From Bacteroidota bacterium (GTDB lineage: Bacteria; Bacteroidota; Bacteroidia; Chitinophagales; Saprospiraceae), in NCBI GenBank assembly GCA_963169455.1, contig CAUJDW010000100.1, positions 48,908 to 112,907 of the forward strand: a stretch of 64,000 bases of DNA. The letters run 5' to 3'. Position 1 is the stretch's first letter. Each line of letters starts with the position of its first letter. A program made the translations under genes and the position numbers. Under the pieces are notes generated by a model. The model was not told the origin of the DNA. It did not search any database and worked only from the letters and a program-made list of their open reading frames with translations. Positions 7,923-17,263 of the stretch are shown here, one piece after another.

Positions 7923-9311
7923 ATGAAAATCAGCATCCCGGCGCTGTGGATTTTTCTGCTGTCCTGCCTGGCGGCAGAAGGCCAGGAGGCTCCTCTCGAG
8001 GAATATATTCAGGCCGCATTGTCCGGCAATATTGCTCTGCAAAAAAAGGAGCTCTCCTATGAGAAAAGCCTGGCTGCCCTGCAGGAGTCGAAAGCTTTGT
8101 TCTTTCCCCGGCTGTCGGCTCAGGCCCGCTACTCCGTGGCGCGTGGCGGGCGGGCCTTTACCATCCCGGTAGGCGACCTGATGAACCCCGTTTACCACAA
8201 CCTCAACGAACTCAACCGGCTGGTGCAGATCGCCTATCCGGATTATCCCACCATCCCCGAATATCCCATGATCGACAATGTGCAGGAAAACTTCCTGCGG
8301 GAAACGGAGCAGGAGACGGTGGTGCGCCTTCAGATGCCGGTTTTCAACAATGCCATTCTCTACAACCACCGTATCCGGCAGAACTTGTCGGCCGCGGAAA
8401 AGGTTTCGGCCGACATATATAAGCGGGAACTGGTGCAGGAAGTCAAAGTGGCCTATTTCAACTATGCGCAGGCCGCGCAGGGGGCGGCCATCCTGGAGAA
8501 TGCCCTGCAACTGGTTGAGGAAAACCTCCGCACGACGGAAAGCCTGCACCGCAACAACAAGGTGGCGCCCGACGCCGTTTACGGCGCCCGGGCGGAAGTG
8601 GCGAAAGTGGAGCAACAGCTGGCCGAAGCGGAAAAAAACGAAAAGGTAGCCAGGGCCTATTTCAACTTCCTGCTCAACCGCGACTACGAAGCCGCCATCA
8701 TACTGCCTGCCGAAGCCAGCCTGCCGGAAATGGCGCTTTCCGCAGAAGAAGCACGCAGCCTGGCCATCCAGAACAGGGAGGAATTCCAGCAACTTAACTA
8801 CTACCTCTCGGCCCGCGACAACCAGGTGCAACTGGACAAAGGCAGCTTCCTGCCCCAGATCAACATTCAAGCCGACTACGGCATTCAGGGCGTCAACTAC
8901 GCCATCACCGGCGATTCCGACTTCTTCCTCGGCTCTGCCGTGCTGAGTTGGAACATCTTCGACCCCGGCAGAAACGCGAGGGTCCAACAGTCAAAGATCG
9001 GCAAACTGGAGCTGGAAAAACAGCGGGCCGAATTGCAGCAGCAGGCCGGGCTGCAGGCAGCCAGCGCTTATTACGGCCTGGAAGCCGCCCGGAAACGCAT
9101 TGCCCAGGCGCAGGCCGAAATGGAAGCAGCCCGGCAGGCATTCCGGCTCGTGGATAAAAAATTCGCCCAGGGGCAGGCAAACCTCCTGGAATTTACCAAC
9201 GCCCGCACCCAGATGACCACGGCCGAACAAAACCGCTCGATCGCCTACTTCGACTACCAGGCCAAACTGGCCGTATTCGAAAGGGCAACCGCAAGTTATC
9301 CGTTCGAATAA
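7923..9311 (+). CDS. TolC-family outer membrane efflux channel
   Basis: The 462-residue product has a signal peptide (MKISIPALWIFLLSCLAAEG) and the long Ala, Glu and Gln-rich helices of outer membrane efflux proteins. Two halves are visible, each with paired helices (for example VKVAYFNYAQAAQGAAILEN and ASAYYGLEAARKRIAQAQAE). It forms the trimeric channel that spans the outer membrane and periplasm and joins the adaptor and pump encoded just downstream. The ATG at 7851 lies in frame but adds 24 polar residues before the signal peptide, so 7923 is chosen. It is the first gene of a three-gene efflux operon (31 bp to the next gene). Which drug or metabolite is exported cannot be told from the sequence. 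Confidence 0.93.
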   Translation: MKISIPALWIFLLSCLAAEGQEAPLEEYIQAALSGNIALQKKELSYEKSLAALQESKALFFPRLSAQARYSVARGGRAFTIPVGDLMNPVYHNLNELNRLVQIAYPDYPTIPEYPMIDNVQENFLRETEQETVVRLQMPVFNNAILYNHRIRQNLSAAEKVSADIYKRELVQEVKVAYFNYAQAAQGAAILENALQLVEENLRTTESLHRNNKVAPDAVYGARAEVAKVEQQLAEAEKNEKVARAYFNFLLNRDYEAAIILPAEASLPEMALSAEEARSLAIQNREEFQQLNYYLSARDNQVQLDKGSFLPQINIQADYGIQGVNYAITGDSDFFLGSAVLSWNIFDPGRNARVQQSKIGKLELEKQRAELQQQAGLQAASAYYGLEAARKRIAQAQAEMEAARQAFRLVDKKFAQGQANLLEFTNARTQMTTAEQNRSIAYFDYQAKLAVFERATASYPFE

Positions 9312-9342
9312 ATTTCTTCCACCATTTAAAGGGGAAAATACC

Positions 9343-10470
9343 ATGATCCTCCAACACAGAAAAACCGCTCTGTTAATAGGGCTTGCCGGGTTGCTGGCCT
9401 CCTGCGGCCGGCAGGAAGAAGCGGCAAACGGCCAGCAGCCGGTGCGCATTGTGGAAACGGCTGAAGCCAGGCCCGCCAACTTCCGCGAAACCATCTTCGC
9501 CACCGGCAAACTGTCACTCGAAGAAGAGGCCAGGCTGAGCTTCAAGACGGGGGGCATTATCCGGCAGATATACGCCTCCGAAGGGGAGCTCGTCCGAAAG
9601 GGCCAGCTATTGGCCGAACTGAACCTGGACGAGATCAGCGCACAAAGCCAGCAGGCGCGCCTGGGGCAGCAGCAGGCCGAGATCGGCGTGCAAAGCGCCG
9701 GGCTCGCCCTTAAGCTGGCCGAACGGGATTATCAGAACGCCCTGGGCCTGTTTCGCGACAGCGTCGCCACCCTCGAACAACTGCAGAATGCGGAAGTGCA
9801 ACTCGACAATGCCCGCAACCAACTCGCCGCCGCCCAGAAAGCCGTGGCCATGAGCTCCGAACAGGTACAGGTGGCCGACTTCAACCTGAAATTCTCCCGA
9901 ATCACAGCGCCCGCCGACGGCATCATCCTGAAAAAACTGGCCGAAGCCAATGAAATGGCCGGCCCGGGCATGCCTGTCTTCCTCTTCGGCTCCAAAGAAA
10001 AAGCCAAAGTCGTCCGGGTGAATATCACCGATAAGGACATCATAAAAATACGCCTGGGCGATGAGGCAGAACTGCGCTTCGACGCTTACCCCGGGGAGCG
10101 CTTCCGCGGAACAGTCCGGGAAATAGCCAGCCTGGCCGACCCCTATACCAACACCTACGAAGTGGAGGCCGAAGTCGGCCCCACAGACAAAACCCTGCTC
10201 TCCGGCTTCATCGCTTCAGTGGAGATCATTACAGAGCTAAAGCCCAACCTGATGGAAATCCCCATCAACGCCCTGCTCAGGGCTCATGAACTCAATGGCG
10301 AGGTTTTCCTCGTAGAAGACGGCAAAGCCGTAAAGGCCCCCGTCACCATTTACAAAATCCTGAGTGATAAACTGCTCATACAGCACGGCCTGGACAGCGC
10401 CAGCCTGGTCATCACCAGCGGCGTCGGTTATCTCGAAGACCAGCAACCGGTGATGATCAGCCAGCGGTGA
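9343..10470 (+). CDS. RND efflux periplasmic adaptor (membrane fusion lipoprotein)
   Basis: The 375-residue product has a lipobox (LLASC, cysteine at about residue 22). The usual adaptor order follows: a beta-barrel strand, half a lipoyl domain (GGIIRQIYASEGELVRKGQL), a helical hairpin (about 95-175), the other half lipoyl (FSRITAPADGIILKK), then beta-barrel and membrane-proximal domains. It bridges the inner-membrane pump and the outer-membrane channel and passes on conformational change. It lies between the TolC-like gene and the pump gene, spaced by 31 and 57 bp, so the three genes are probably transcribed together. Confidence 0.93.
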   Translation: MILQHRKTALLIGLAGLLASCGRQEEAANGQQPVRIVETAEARPANFRETIFATGKLSLEEEARLSFKTGGIIRQIYASEGELVRKGQLLAELNLDEISAQSQQARLGQQQAEIGVQSAGLALKLAERDYQNALGLFRDSVATLEQLQNAEVQLDNARNQLAAAQKAVAMSSEQVQVADFNLKFSRITAPADGIILKKLAEANEMAGPGMPVFLFGSKEKAKVVRVNITDKDIIKIRLGDEAELRFDAYPGERFRGTVREIASLADPYTNTYEVEAEVGPTDKTLLSGFIASVEIITELKPNLMEIPINALLRAHELNGEVFLVEDGKAVKAPVTIYKILSDKLLIQHGLDSASLVITSGVGYLEDQQPVMISQR

Positions 10471-10527
10471 ACAGCAGCACCCGGCCCCGTTGTCCATAAG
10501 ACTTTTCGGCCTTTATACCTTTAAGCC

Positions 10528-13500
10528 ATGAATATCCCCACGCTATCCATAAACAACCACCAGCTGACCCTTTCCGCTTTTGTATTCATAGTGGTAATGG
10601 GCGTTACCTCATTCCTCAACATGCCGCGCCGGGAAGACCCCGCGCTGGACATCCCCACTTCCCTGGTCGTTGCGGTATACCCCGGGGCAAGCCCGGAGGA
10701 CATCGAGCGCCAGGTGGTGGACGTGCTGGAGGAGTCCATTCAGGAGTTGGATGACCTCAAGGAGATACAGACGTCCATCCGCGACGGGGTGGCCACATTG
10801 GAGGTGGAATTCAATTTTGGCGTCGACGCCGACGACAAATTCGACGAGGTGCAGCGCCAGGTCAACCAGGTGCGGGGCGATTTGCCTTCGGGGCTCTATC
10901 AGCTCAACGTCATACAATTTTCTACCAATACCGTCCCCATCATGCAGTTGGGGCTGGTATCGGGATCGGCTGGTTACGCCCTGCTGAAATCGGAAGCAGA
11001 ACGCCTGAAACGGCTGATAGAAAATGTACCGGGTGTACGCAAAGTCCAGATACTGGCTTACCCGGAGCAGGAAGTGCGCATTGCCCTCAGGGCCCCCGTC
11101 ATGCAGGAGATGGGCATCGGCCCGGACGATGTCGAACGCGCTGTCCAGAGTAATAACGCCAATATTCCTGGTGGGGCGGTGAAGGTGTCGGACAAGCTGT
11201 TCAACATCAAAACTTCCGGAGCGTACGAAAGCCTGGAGCAGATCCGCAACACCGTCGTGGGCGCCTATCAGGGCAAGCTCATCTACCTGAAGAATATCGC
11301 CGACGTGGATTTCGGCTACGAGGATGAGCGCTGGCTTGCCCGCTACGACGGGCAGCCCTGCCTTTACCTCACCGTCCAGCAAAAGGACGGATATAACATC
11401 TACTCCGTGTCGGACCCCATAAAAGAGATACTGAAGGCTGCAGACCTGGCCGGCGATATCCAGTTGAAATACATTTTCGACCAGTCGGTAGGCGTTACGG
11501 AACGCGTATCGGGCTTTCTGGCCAACCTGGTGCAGGGCATCATCCTGGTCGGGCTCGTCATCTTTCTGGTGCTGGGCGCCCGCTCCGCCACTATCGTCAT
11601 TCTGGCCATTCCCTTTTCCATTCTCATCGGGCTTTGGGTAGTCGACCGGGGAGGCTTCGGGCTGCAGCAAATGTCCATTGCCGGGCTGGTGGTAGCCCTG
11701 GGGCTTTTGGTGGACAATTCCATCGCCATCATGGAGAACATAGAGCGTTTCCTCAATGAAGGTTATTCCCGCAGGGAAGCCGCCATTAAGGGGGCGCAGC
11801 AGCTGTTTGCCCCCATGGCGAGCGCCACCCTGACCACCATTCTGGCCTTTATTCCTATTATGATGATGCCGGAAACCACAGGGGCCTTCATCAAGGCCCT
11901 GCCGGTGACCGTGATCGCCACGCTGGCGGGCTCCTTCGTGGTGGCCGTGACCATTACCCCGCTGATCGCCAGCCGCATGCTGAAGGAAGGCCTGGCCGGG
12001 GCCCGCAAACCCACCCGGGGGTTCATGGTATTACAACGCATTGTGGCCGGGCCGTACCGCCGCACCCTCAAGTGGGTGCTGGCCCATAAAAGGATCACGG
12101 CTTTTCTGGCGGGCGCAGCTTTCCTGGGCGCCATCGCCCTGTTTCCACTGGTGGGCATATCCTTTTTCCCGAAGGCCGAAAAGCCACAGTTCCGCATCAC
12201 GGTGCAACTGCCCAACGGCAGCAACCTGGACGCAACCGACAGGGCCGTGCGGTATGTGGAAAACGTGCTGGACAGCATCCCCGACATTGCCTATTACGCT
12301 TCAAATGTAGGCCATGGCAATCCCCGAATTTATTACAACATGGCCCCTGAAAACTATTCAAATGCGTATGGCGACCTGTTCGTGGTGTTGAAGGAATACG
12401 AGATCGGCCGCTTTTACGAGTTGCTGGATCAGTTGAGAAGAATCTTCGAAGGCTATCCGCATGCCCGCATCGACGTCCGGGAATTCGTGCAAGGGCCGCC
12501 CAGCGAGGCTCCGGTAGCGATCAAGATCACGGGGCAGAACCTGGCCAGGCTCCAGGCTTATGCCAAGGCCGTGGAGGAAGCCGTGCGCGCTACTCGTGGC
12601 GCGATCAATGTGGAGAACCCCCTGCGCACCAACAGCACCGATATTTACCTCAGAACCAACCGCGACAAGGCCATGATGCTCGGTGTGCCCCTGCACGTGG
12701 TGGACAAGTCCATCCGCAGTTTTGTCAACGGCTCGGAAATCGGCGTTTTTCGCGACAAAGGCGGCGAAGACTACGGCATCGTCATGCGGTACGATTACGA
12801 GGGGCAGTTCCGCCTGGAAGATTTCGACAAGATCAGCGTCCCCTCCCTTTCCGGGGCCTTCATCCCACTGCGCCATCTGACGGACATGGAGTTTGAGGAA
12901 GCTCCCAGCCGCATCACCCACCTCGACAATGAACGCACCGCCACCGTTCTGGCCGACCTGCAGCAGGGCTACACCCTCGACGAGGTAATCGGCGGCATCG
13001 ACCAGAAACTGCGGCAGATGGACTGGGAGGAGGGCTATTCCTTCGTTTATAAAGGCGACCTGGAGAGCCGCAACGAATCCTTTGGCGGCATGGGCGTTGC
13101 CTCGCTGATGGCCCTCCTGCTGATCATGGGCGTCCTCATCATCGAGTTCCGCTCTTTCAGCCAGCCGCTGATCATTTTCTCGGCCCTTCCGCTGGCCATC
13201 ATCGGCTCCATCCTGGCCCTACTGGCCATGGGCATCAACTTCTCCTTCACCGCCTTCGTCGGGCTGACCAGCCTGATCGGCATCGCCATCAACAATTCCA
13301 TCATTCTGGTGGATTTTGCCAATAAGCTCCGGCAGGAAGGGGCTTCTGTTTTGGAAGCCGCACAACGCGCCGGCGAAGTCCGCTTCGTGCCCATCGTGAT
13401 GACTACCCTGACCACCATACTGGGGCTGCTGCCCCTGACCCTGGGCGGCGGCTCCCTCTGGGCGCCCATGGGCTGGACCATCATCGGCGGGCTCCTCACC

Positions 13501-13563
13501 TCCACCGCCCTGGTGCTGCTCCTGGTACCGGTATTGTATATCTGGTTTACGAGGGAGGGGTAA
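10528..13563 (+). CDS. RND efflux pump permease (AcrB/HAE-type)
   Basis: The 1011-residue product has the duplicated RND layout: one transmembrane helix, a large periplasmic loop (about 35-325), six helices, a second loop (about 545-850) and five more helices. It uses the proton gradient to drive substrates through the adaptor and TolC partner encoded upstream. The transmembrane relay differs from E. coli AcrB. D407 is kept (D396), but D408 is Asn (N397 in GLLVDNSIAIMEN) and K940 is also Asn (N922 in AINNSIILVDFAN). Such variants occur in other HAE-like pumps of Bacteroidota as far as I know, so the gene is probably functional. Substrate range is unknown. Length and both ends look complete. 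Confidence 0.93.
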   Translation: MNIPTLSINNHQLTLSAFVFIVVMGVTSFLNMPRREDPALDIPTSLVVAVYPGASPEDIERQVVDVLEESIQELDDLKEIQTSIRDGVATLEVEFNFGVDADDKFDEVQRQVNQVRGDLPSGLYQLNVIQFSTNTVPIMQLGLVSGSAGYALLKSEAERLKRLIENVPGVRKVQILAYPEQEVRIALRAPVMQEMGIGPDDVERAVQSNNANIPGGAVKVSDKLFNIKTSGAYESLEQIRNTVVGAYQGKLIYLKNIADVDFGYEDERWLARYDGQPCLYLTVQQKDGYNIYSVSDPIKEILKAADLAGDIQLKYIFDQSVGVTERVSGFLANLVQGIILVGLVIFLVLGARSATIVILAIPFSILIGLWVVDRGGFGLQQMSIAGLVVALGLLVDNSIAIMENIERFLNEGYSRREAAIKGAQQLFAPMASATLTTILAFIPIMMMPETTGAFIKALPVTVIATLAGSFVVAVTITPLIASRMLKEGLAGARKPTRGFMVLQRIVAGPYRRTLKWVLAHKRITAFLAGAAFLGAIALFPLVGISFFPKAEKPQFRITVQLPNGSNLDATDRAVRYVENVLDSIPDIAYYASNVGHGNPRIYYNMAPENYSNAYGDLFVVLKEYEIGRFYELLDQLRRIFEGYPHARIDVREFVQGPPSEAPVAIKITGQNLARLQAYAKAVEEAVRATRGAINVENPLRTNSTDIYLRTNRDKAMMLGVPLHVVDKSIRSFVNGSEIGVFRDKGGEDYGIVMRYDYEGQFRLEDFDKISVPSLSGAFIPLRHLTDMEFEEAPSRITHLDNERTATVLADLQQGYTLDEVIGGIDQKLRQMDWEEGYSFVYKGDLESRNESFGGMGVASLMALLLIMGVLIIEFRSFSQPLIIFSALPLAIIGSILALLAMGINFSFTAFVGLTSLIGIAINNSIILVDFANKLRQEGASVLEAAQRAGEVRFVPIVMTTLTTILGLLPLTLGGGSLWAPMGWTIIGGLLTSTALVLLLVPVLYIWFTREG

Positions 13564-13591
13564 AAGGGGGCTGGTTTCTGGTTCCCGGGGT

Positions 13592-13637
13592 TTCTTGTTT
13601 CTGGTTCCTGAGTATCACCAGGAGCCAGAAACAAGGA
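13592..13637. terminator. Hairpin after the efflux operon
   Basis: CTTGTTTCTGGTTCCTG pairs with CAGGAGCCAGAAACAAG across an 8-nt loop, with one G-U mismatch. It begins about 30 bp after the pump stop codon. There is no clear T-run, so it is either a weak terminator or a remnant of the neighbouring repeat family. Confidence 0.45.
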
Positions 13638-13649
13638 ACTAAAAAGGTT

Positions 13650-13877
13650 ACCTTCAAATAACTGTGTTGACGCCCCAGTAAAAGCCTGGTTATCAGGGGA
13701 ACCTAAAACCTGGAACCTGGAACCTAAAACCTGGAACCTAAAACCTGGAACCTAAAACCTGGAACCTGGAACCTGGAACCTAAAACCTGGAACCTGGAAC
13801 CTGGAACCTGGAACCTGGAACCTGGAACTTGCAACCTGAAACCTGGAACCTGGAACTTTGAACAGCCCCACTAAAAG
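13650..13877. repeat. Heptamer-array repeat element, copy A
   Basis: The left end (13651-13705, CCTTCAAATAACTGTG ... GGTTATCAGGGGAACCT) and right end (AACTTTGAACAGCCCCA, about 13855-13871) are shared with copy B at 15071-15557. Between them is a tandem array of about 23 heptamers, chiefly ACCTGGA and ACCTAAA (13700-13862). The gap 13564-13983 holds this element and the preceding hairpin and no gene that I can support. Confidence 0.9.
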
Positions 13878-13983
13878 CCCGGGAACCAGCCCTCTCCCCA
13901 GGCCCCCGGCATTTTTTCCCGCTTCCCGCTTCCCACTTCCCACTTCCTCTGCGTATCTTTCCCGCGTTCATCGCCACCATGCC

Positions 13984-14991
13984 ATGAAAGCTATCATCCC
14001 CGTTGCCGGCGCAGGGACGCGGCTTCGCCCCCTGACATACACGCAGCCCAAACCGCTGATACCGGTGGCCGGCAAGCCCATCATTTCCTTTATCATTGAG
14101 CAACTCGTGGGGATTGGCATCCGGGATTTCGTCTTTGTCATCGGTTATCTGGGGGAAAAGATCCGGGATTATGTCGACCGGGAATACCCGGATATCAACC
14201 GGGAGTATGTGGTGCAGGATGTGCGCCTCGGCTCCGGGCACGCAATCTGGGTGGCGCGGGAAATGATCCAGGATACGGATGAGTTATTCATCTTTTTCGG
14301 GGATGTGATCATCGATATGGATTTCAGGAAAGTCCTGGAAAACCCCCACTCCTGCCTTTGCATCAAAAAAGTAGCCGACCCCCGCGAATTCGGCGTGGTG
14401 GAGTACGGCCGCAACCGCCTGGTCAAACGGGTGGTCGAAAAACCCAGGATACCCAAATCCGATATGGCGATGGTTGGTTTCTACAAGGTTCGGGAAGTGC
14501 CCCAGCTGATCGAAGCCCTGGAATTCAACATCAGCCACAACATCCGCTCCAGCGGAGAATTCCCCCTTACCGATGTGCTGATGCGCATGATCGAGCGCGG
14601 CGTGAAATTTTCTACGGTGACGGTGGACGACTGGTTCAACTGCGGCAAAAAAGAAGTATTGCTCGACACCAACGCCGCCTTCCTCGACCGCGCCGGTTAC
14701 GCTTCCGACGGCCTGCCGCCTTTCGACAACTCCATCATCATCCACCCCGTCAGTATTGGAAAGGATTGCCAGATTGCAGACAGCATCATCGGGCCCCACG
14801 TCACCATCGGCAACCATACCCGCATCAGCCGGGCCATCGTCTCGGATTCCATCATCGGCAACTACGCCCACCTTCAGGAGGTCATCCTGCAACGCTCCGT
14901 AGTCGGCAACGACACGGCCATCACCGGCATGCGGCACAGCCTCAATATCGGGGACAATACGGAGATAGACCTCAGCGCTCCGAAATCGTAG
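13984..14991 (+). CDS. Sugar-phosphate nucleotidyltransferase (RmlA/GlmU-like)
   Basis: The 335-residue product has an N-terminal nucleotidyltransferase domain with the signature GAGTRLRPLTYTQPKPLIPV, the nucleotide-binding loop and activating lysine. FFGDVIID is the metal-binding Asp motif. From about residue 245 there is a left-handed beta-helix with hexapeptide repeats (DNSIIIHPVSIGKDCQIAD, SIIGPHVTIGNHTRIS). Such enzymes join a sugar 1-phosphate to NTP to give NDP-sugar for polysaccharide or glycoprotein synthesis. The exact sugar is not clear; glucose-1-phosphate thymidylyl- or uridylyltransferase are the main options. The frame is open upstream to 13858, through repeat sequence; 13984 starts exactly at the conserved MKAIIPVAG. 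It stands alone between two copies of a repeat element. Confidence 0.88.
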   Translation: MKAIIPVAGAGTRLRPLTYTQPKPLIPVAGKPIISFIIEQLVGIGIRDFVFVIGYLGEKIRDYVDREYPDINREYVVQDVRLGSGHAIWVAREMIQDTDELFIFFGDVIIDMDFRKVLENPHSCLCIKKVADPREFGVVEYGRNRLVKRVVEKPRIPKSDMAMVGFYKVREVPQLIEALEFNISHNIRSSGEFPLTDVLMRMIERGVKFSTVTVDDWFNCGKKEVLLDTNAAFLDRAGYASDGLPPFDNSIIIHPVSIGKDCQIADSIIGPHVTIGNHTRISRAIVSDSIIGNYAHLQEVILQRSVVGNDTAITGMRHSLNIGDNTEIDLSAPKS

Positions 14992-15070
14992 GAGCGCCGA
15001 AGGCGCCCAAGGTGGGCTCCCCGGGCTGCGAGCTGCCCCTCGCTGAGGCAGATGAAGGGTTTGTTGGGGC

Positions 15071-15557
15071 GCCTTCAAATAACTGTGCCGACACCACCGT
15101 AAAAGCCTGGTTATCAGGGGAACCTGAAACCAGCCCCGTCCTCGCTGCGCTCAGCCGGGTAAAAACCTGAAACACCCAATGGAGACTGGGAAACTGGGAG
15201 ACGAGGTGAGCCTGCGGCAACCCCTGCAACCTGCAACCTGAAACCTGAAACCTGAAACCTGAAACCTGAAACCTGAAACCAGCCCCGTCCTCGCTGCGCT
15301 CAGCCGGGTAAAAACCTGAAACACCCAATGGAGACTGGGAGACGGGGAGAGGGGGAGACGAGGTGAGCCTGCGGCAACCCCTGCAACCTGCAACCTGAAA
15401 CCTGAAACCTGAAACCTGCAACCAGCCCCGTCCTCGCTGCGCTCAGCCGGGTAAAAACCTGAAACACCCAATGGAGACTGGGAGGCTGGGAGAGGGGGAG
15501 ACGAGGTGAGCCCAGGGTAACCCTGAAACCTGTAACCTGAAACTTTGAACAGCCCCA
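15071..15557. repeat. Heptamer-array repeat element, copy B, with three internal direct repeats
   Basis: It has the same left end as copy A (15072-15126) and the same right end (AACTTTGAACAGCCCCA, 15541-15557). Inside are runs of ACCTGAA and ACCTGCA heptamers. Three copies of a longer unit start with CAGCCCCGTCCTCGCTGCGC at 15131, 15280 and 15423 and continue through CACCCAATGGAGACTGGGA, 149 and 143 bp apart. Its open frames on the minus strand are repeat translations, not genes. The gap 14992-15622 holds nothing else that I can name. Confidence 0.9.
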
Positions 15558-15622
15558 TTTATTGATTAAAAGTACGCCAGTTGGCAGCCCTTCATTGGCC
15601 CGGCATTCCAATATCCCACCAT

Positions 15623-16507
15623 TCACAAATACTCACCCAGCCAGGCGATCCTCGCCGCCTGTTCCCGGTTCTCTTTGGCCAGTTCCTTCTGGGCGAGGCG
15701 GTGCAGTTCTTCCAGCGGGTTTTCCGAGGCCAGCGCCTCCTGCACCCGCTCATCCCCTTTGGCGGCCAGCACATCCGCCTCGGCGGGAATTTCCGCCAGC
15801 CCGGCCAGCATGCCCAGGTTGTTGCCCGTCAGGATGCTGCTGTGCAGGATGCTGCCGGGCAATTGGTCGAACCCGATGCCGGGGCGGCTCATATCCTGGT
15901 AAATCGTGTGCACCGCTTCGCCGCTGGCGCGCACGTAGTAGGCGCGCCCCATGCGGCCCATGAGGTCCATTTTGTGGGGGTTGATGCGGCCGTTCTCATC
16001 CAGCACCGCCTCGTCGATATGGATGCGCAGCACCTCGCAGATGATCAGGTGCCCGGCGCCGCCCCTGTCGCCCAGGGTGATGATCTCTTTGAGCCTGCAT
16101 TCCAGATGAGCCGGGCTTTCCCCGACCCGGAAGGGCCGCACCAGCGTGGAGGGCAGGGGCGTCAGGCCCGCTTTGACGAACTCGCTGACCCCTTTGGGGT
16201 AATCGGTGCTGGCCACGGCCATCTGCCGGACGATCTGATAACTTACGGCATTGATCACAACTTCTCCGGTAGCCCGGATGTTGTGCAGAGTGTCTTTTGT
16301 GGTATTGTCGGACACCCGCCTGTTGCAGGAGAAAACGACGATGGGCGGGTTGGAACTGAAGCAATTGAAAAAGCTAAAGGGCGCCAGGTTGGGCTGCCCC
16401 TCTTCGTCAACGGTGCTGGCAAAGGCAATGGGCCGGGGAGCCACGATGCCAAGGAGAAACTGGTGGAGGTCCGGTGTGGGTGTCTTCTTCGGGTCGATTA
16501 TCCGCAT
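15623..16507 (-). CDS. Flavin reductase-like (FMN-binding) protein
   Basis: The 294-residue product matches the flavin reductase-like split-barrel family: VAPRPIAFASTVDEEGQPN near the N-terminus, then NLAPFSFFNCFSSNPP and the VVFSCNRR strand. GEVVINAVS and HLECRLKEI follow in the expected order. Members bind FMN and usually reduce flavin with NAD(P)H for a partner monooxygenase, though many have unknown partners. The C-terminal 90 residues are charged and helical and go beyond the minimal barrel. No monooxygenase gene is adjacent. It is divergent from the thioredoxin gene at 16617. The stop lies shortly after the right end of repeat element B. Confidence 0.88.
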   Translation of the reverse strand: MRIIDPKKTPTPDLHQFLLGIVAPRPIAFASTVDEEGQPNLAPFSFFNCFSSNPPIVVFSCNRRVSDNTTKDTLHNIRATGEVVINAVSYQIVRQMAVASTDYPKGVSEFVKAGLTPLPSTLVRPFRVGESPAHLECRLKEIITLGDRGGAGHLIICEVLRIHIDEAVLDENGRINPHKMDLMGRMGRAYYVRASGEAVHTIYQDMSRPGIGFDQLPGSILHSSILTGNNLGMLAGLAEIPAEADVLAAKGDERVQEALASENPLEELHRLAQKELAKENREQAARIAWLGEYL

Positions 16508-16616
16508 AGCCTGGGCAGTTTTTAGAAGCGGCGCAAATTACGAATTACACTCGATAATTATGGACGCAAAAGCGTTATCCATTATTGAGAATGATAATAA
16601 AATTAGGTACGGCTAA

Positions 16617-17168
16617 ATGAAAATTAAGTTTAACACCATCCTCAATATTTTGCTCGTCCTGGTAATCGGCTTGCTTATCGGCAAGCATTTTTACATGAAA
16701 CCACGCTTTATACAGGGCGAATCAACGCCGGATTTTACCGCAACGACGCTCGGTGGGGAAAATTTCCGGCTTTCCAGCCTCAAAGGCCACTACGTACTGC
16801 TCGATTTCTGGGGGAGCTGGTGCGGCCCCTGCCGGGTGGAGAACCCCGGCCTGGTGCAGTTGTACGCCCGCTACGGCGCGGCCCGCTTCAAAGACGCCGA
16901 GGGCTTCCACATCGTCAGTATCGGCATTGAAGACAATGAGGCCCGATGGCGGCGCGCCATCGAGCAGGACGGGCTGTCCTGGCCCTACCACATCCTGGAC
17001 CTGGCAAGCAGCCTTCGCTTTTTCAATTCCGAGATCGCCGCCATTTTCGGCGTAAAACAGCTGCCTACCAAATACCTGCTGAACCCGAAAGGGCAGATCA
17101 TCGCCGTCAACCCCTCGGTTCAGGAACTGGCCCGGCTGCTGGAAGAAAAAATGGAGCAGGGGCTGTGA
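16617..17168 (+). CDS. Membrane-anchored TlpA-like thiol-disulfide oxidoreductase
   Basis: The 183-residue product has one N-terminal membrane helix (ILNILLVLVIGLLIG), then the TlpA/ResA arrangement: STPDFTATTLGGENFRLSSL, then FWGSWCGPC with active-site C69 and C72, and a cis-proline loop (VKQLPTKYLLNPKG). It should face the periplasm and reduce disulfides, for example in cytochrome c maturation or envelope protein repair. A heptaheme cytochrome gene lies 7 kb downstream, but no direct link is shown. It is 95 bp upstream of grpE, which has its own promoter, so co-transcription is not required. Confidence 0.92.
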   Translation: MKIKFNTILNILLVLVIGLLIGKHFYMKPRFIQGESTPDFTATTLGGENFRLSSLKGHYVLLDFWGSWCGPCRVENPGLVQLYARYGAARFKDAEGFHIVSIGIEDNEARWRRAIEQDGLSWPYHILDLASSLRFFNSEIAAIFGVKQLPTKYLLNPKGQIIAVNPSVQELARLLEEKMEQGL

Positions 17169-17207
17169 GCCTGCCAATTTGGCGTTCAGCAGCGACTGGC
17201 AAAGAAA

Positions 17208-17239
17208 TTGCTGGGAGCAAAAGGAATAATTTAACTTTG
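17208..17239 (+). promoter_or_regulatory. Promoter for grpE-dnaJ
   Basis: TTG (17208-17210), a 21-bp gap and TAACTTTG (17232-17239) fit the Bacteroidota housekeeping pattern. The ATG of grpE is at 17264. No CIRCE-type inverted repeat is seen here. Confidence 0.65.
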
Positions 17240-17263
17240 TGTCATCCAAAACACAATGGAATT

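Noticed and set aside
13858..13983. N-terminal extension of the nucleotidyltransferase
   Set aside because: It would be translated from repeat element sequence; the conserved N-terminus starts at 13984.
16946..17263. Upstream extension of GrpE through the thioredoxin gene
   Set aside because: It is out of phase with the real thioredoxin gene, and GrpE family proteins start near MSEKEKK; a promoter lies in the gap.
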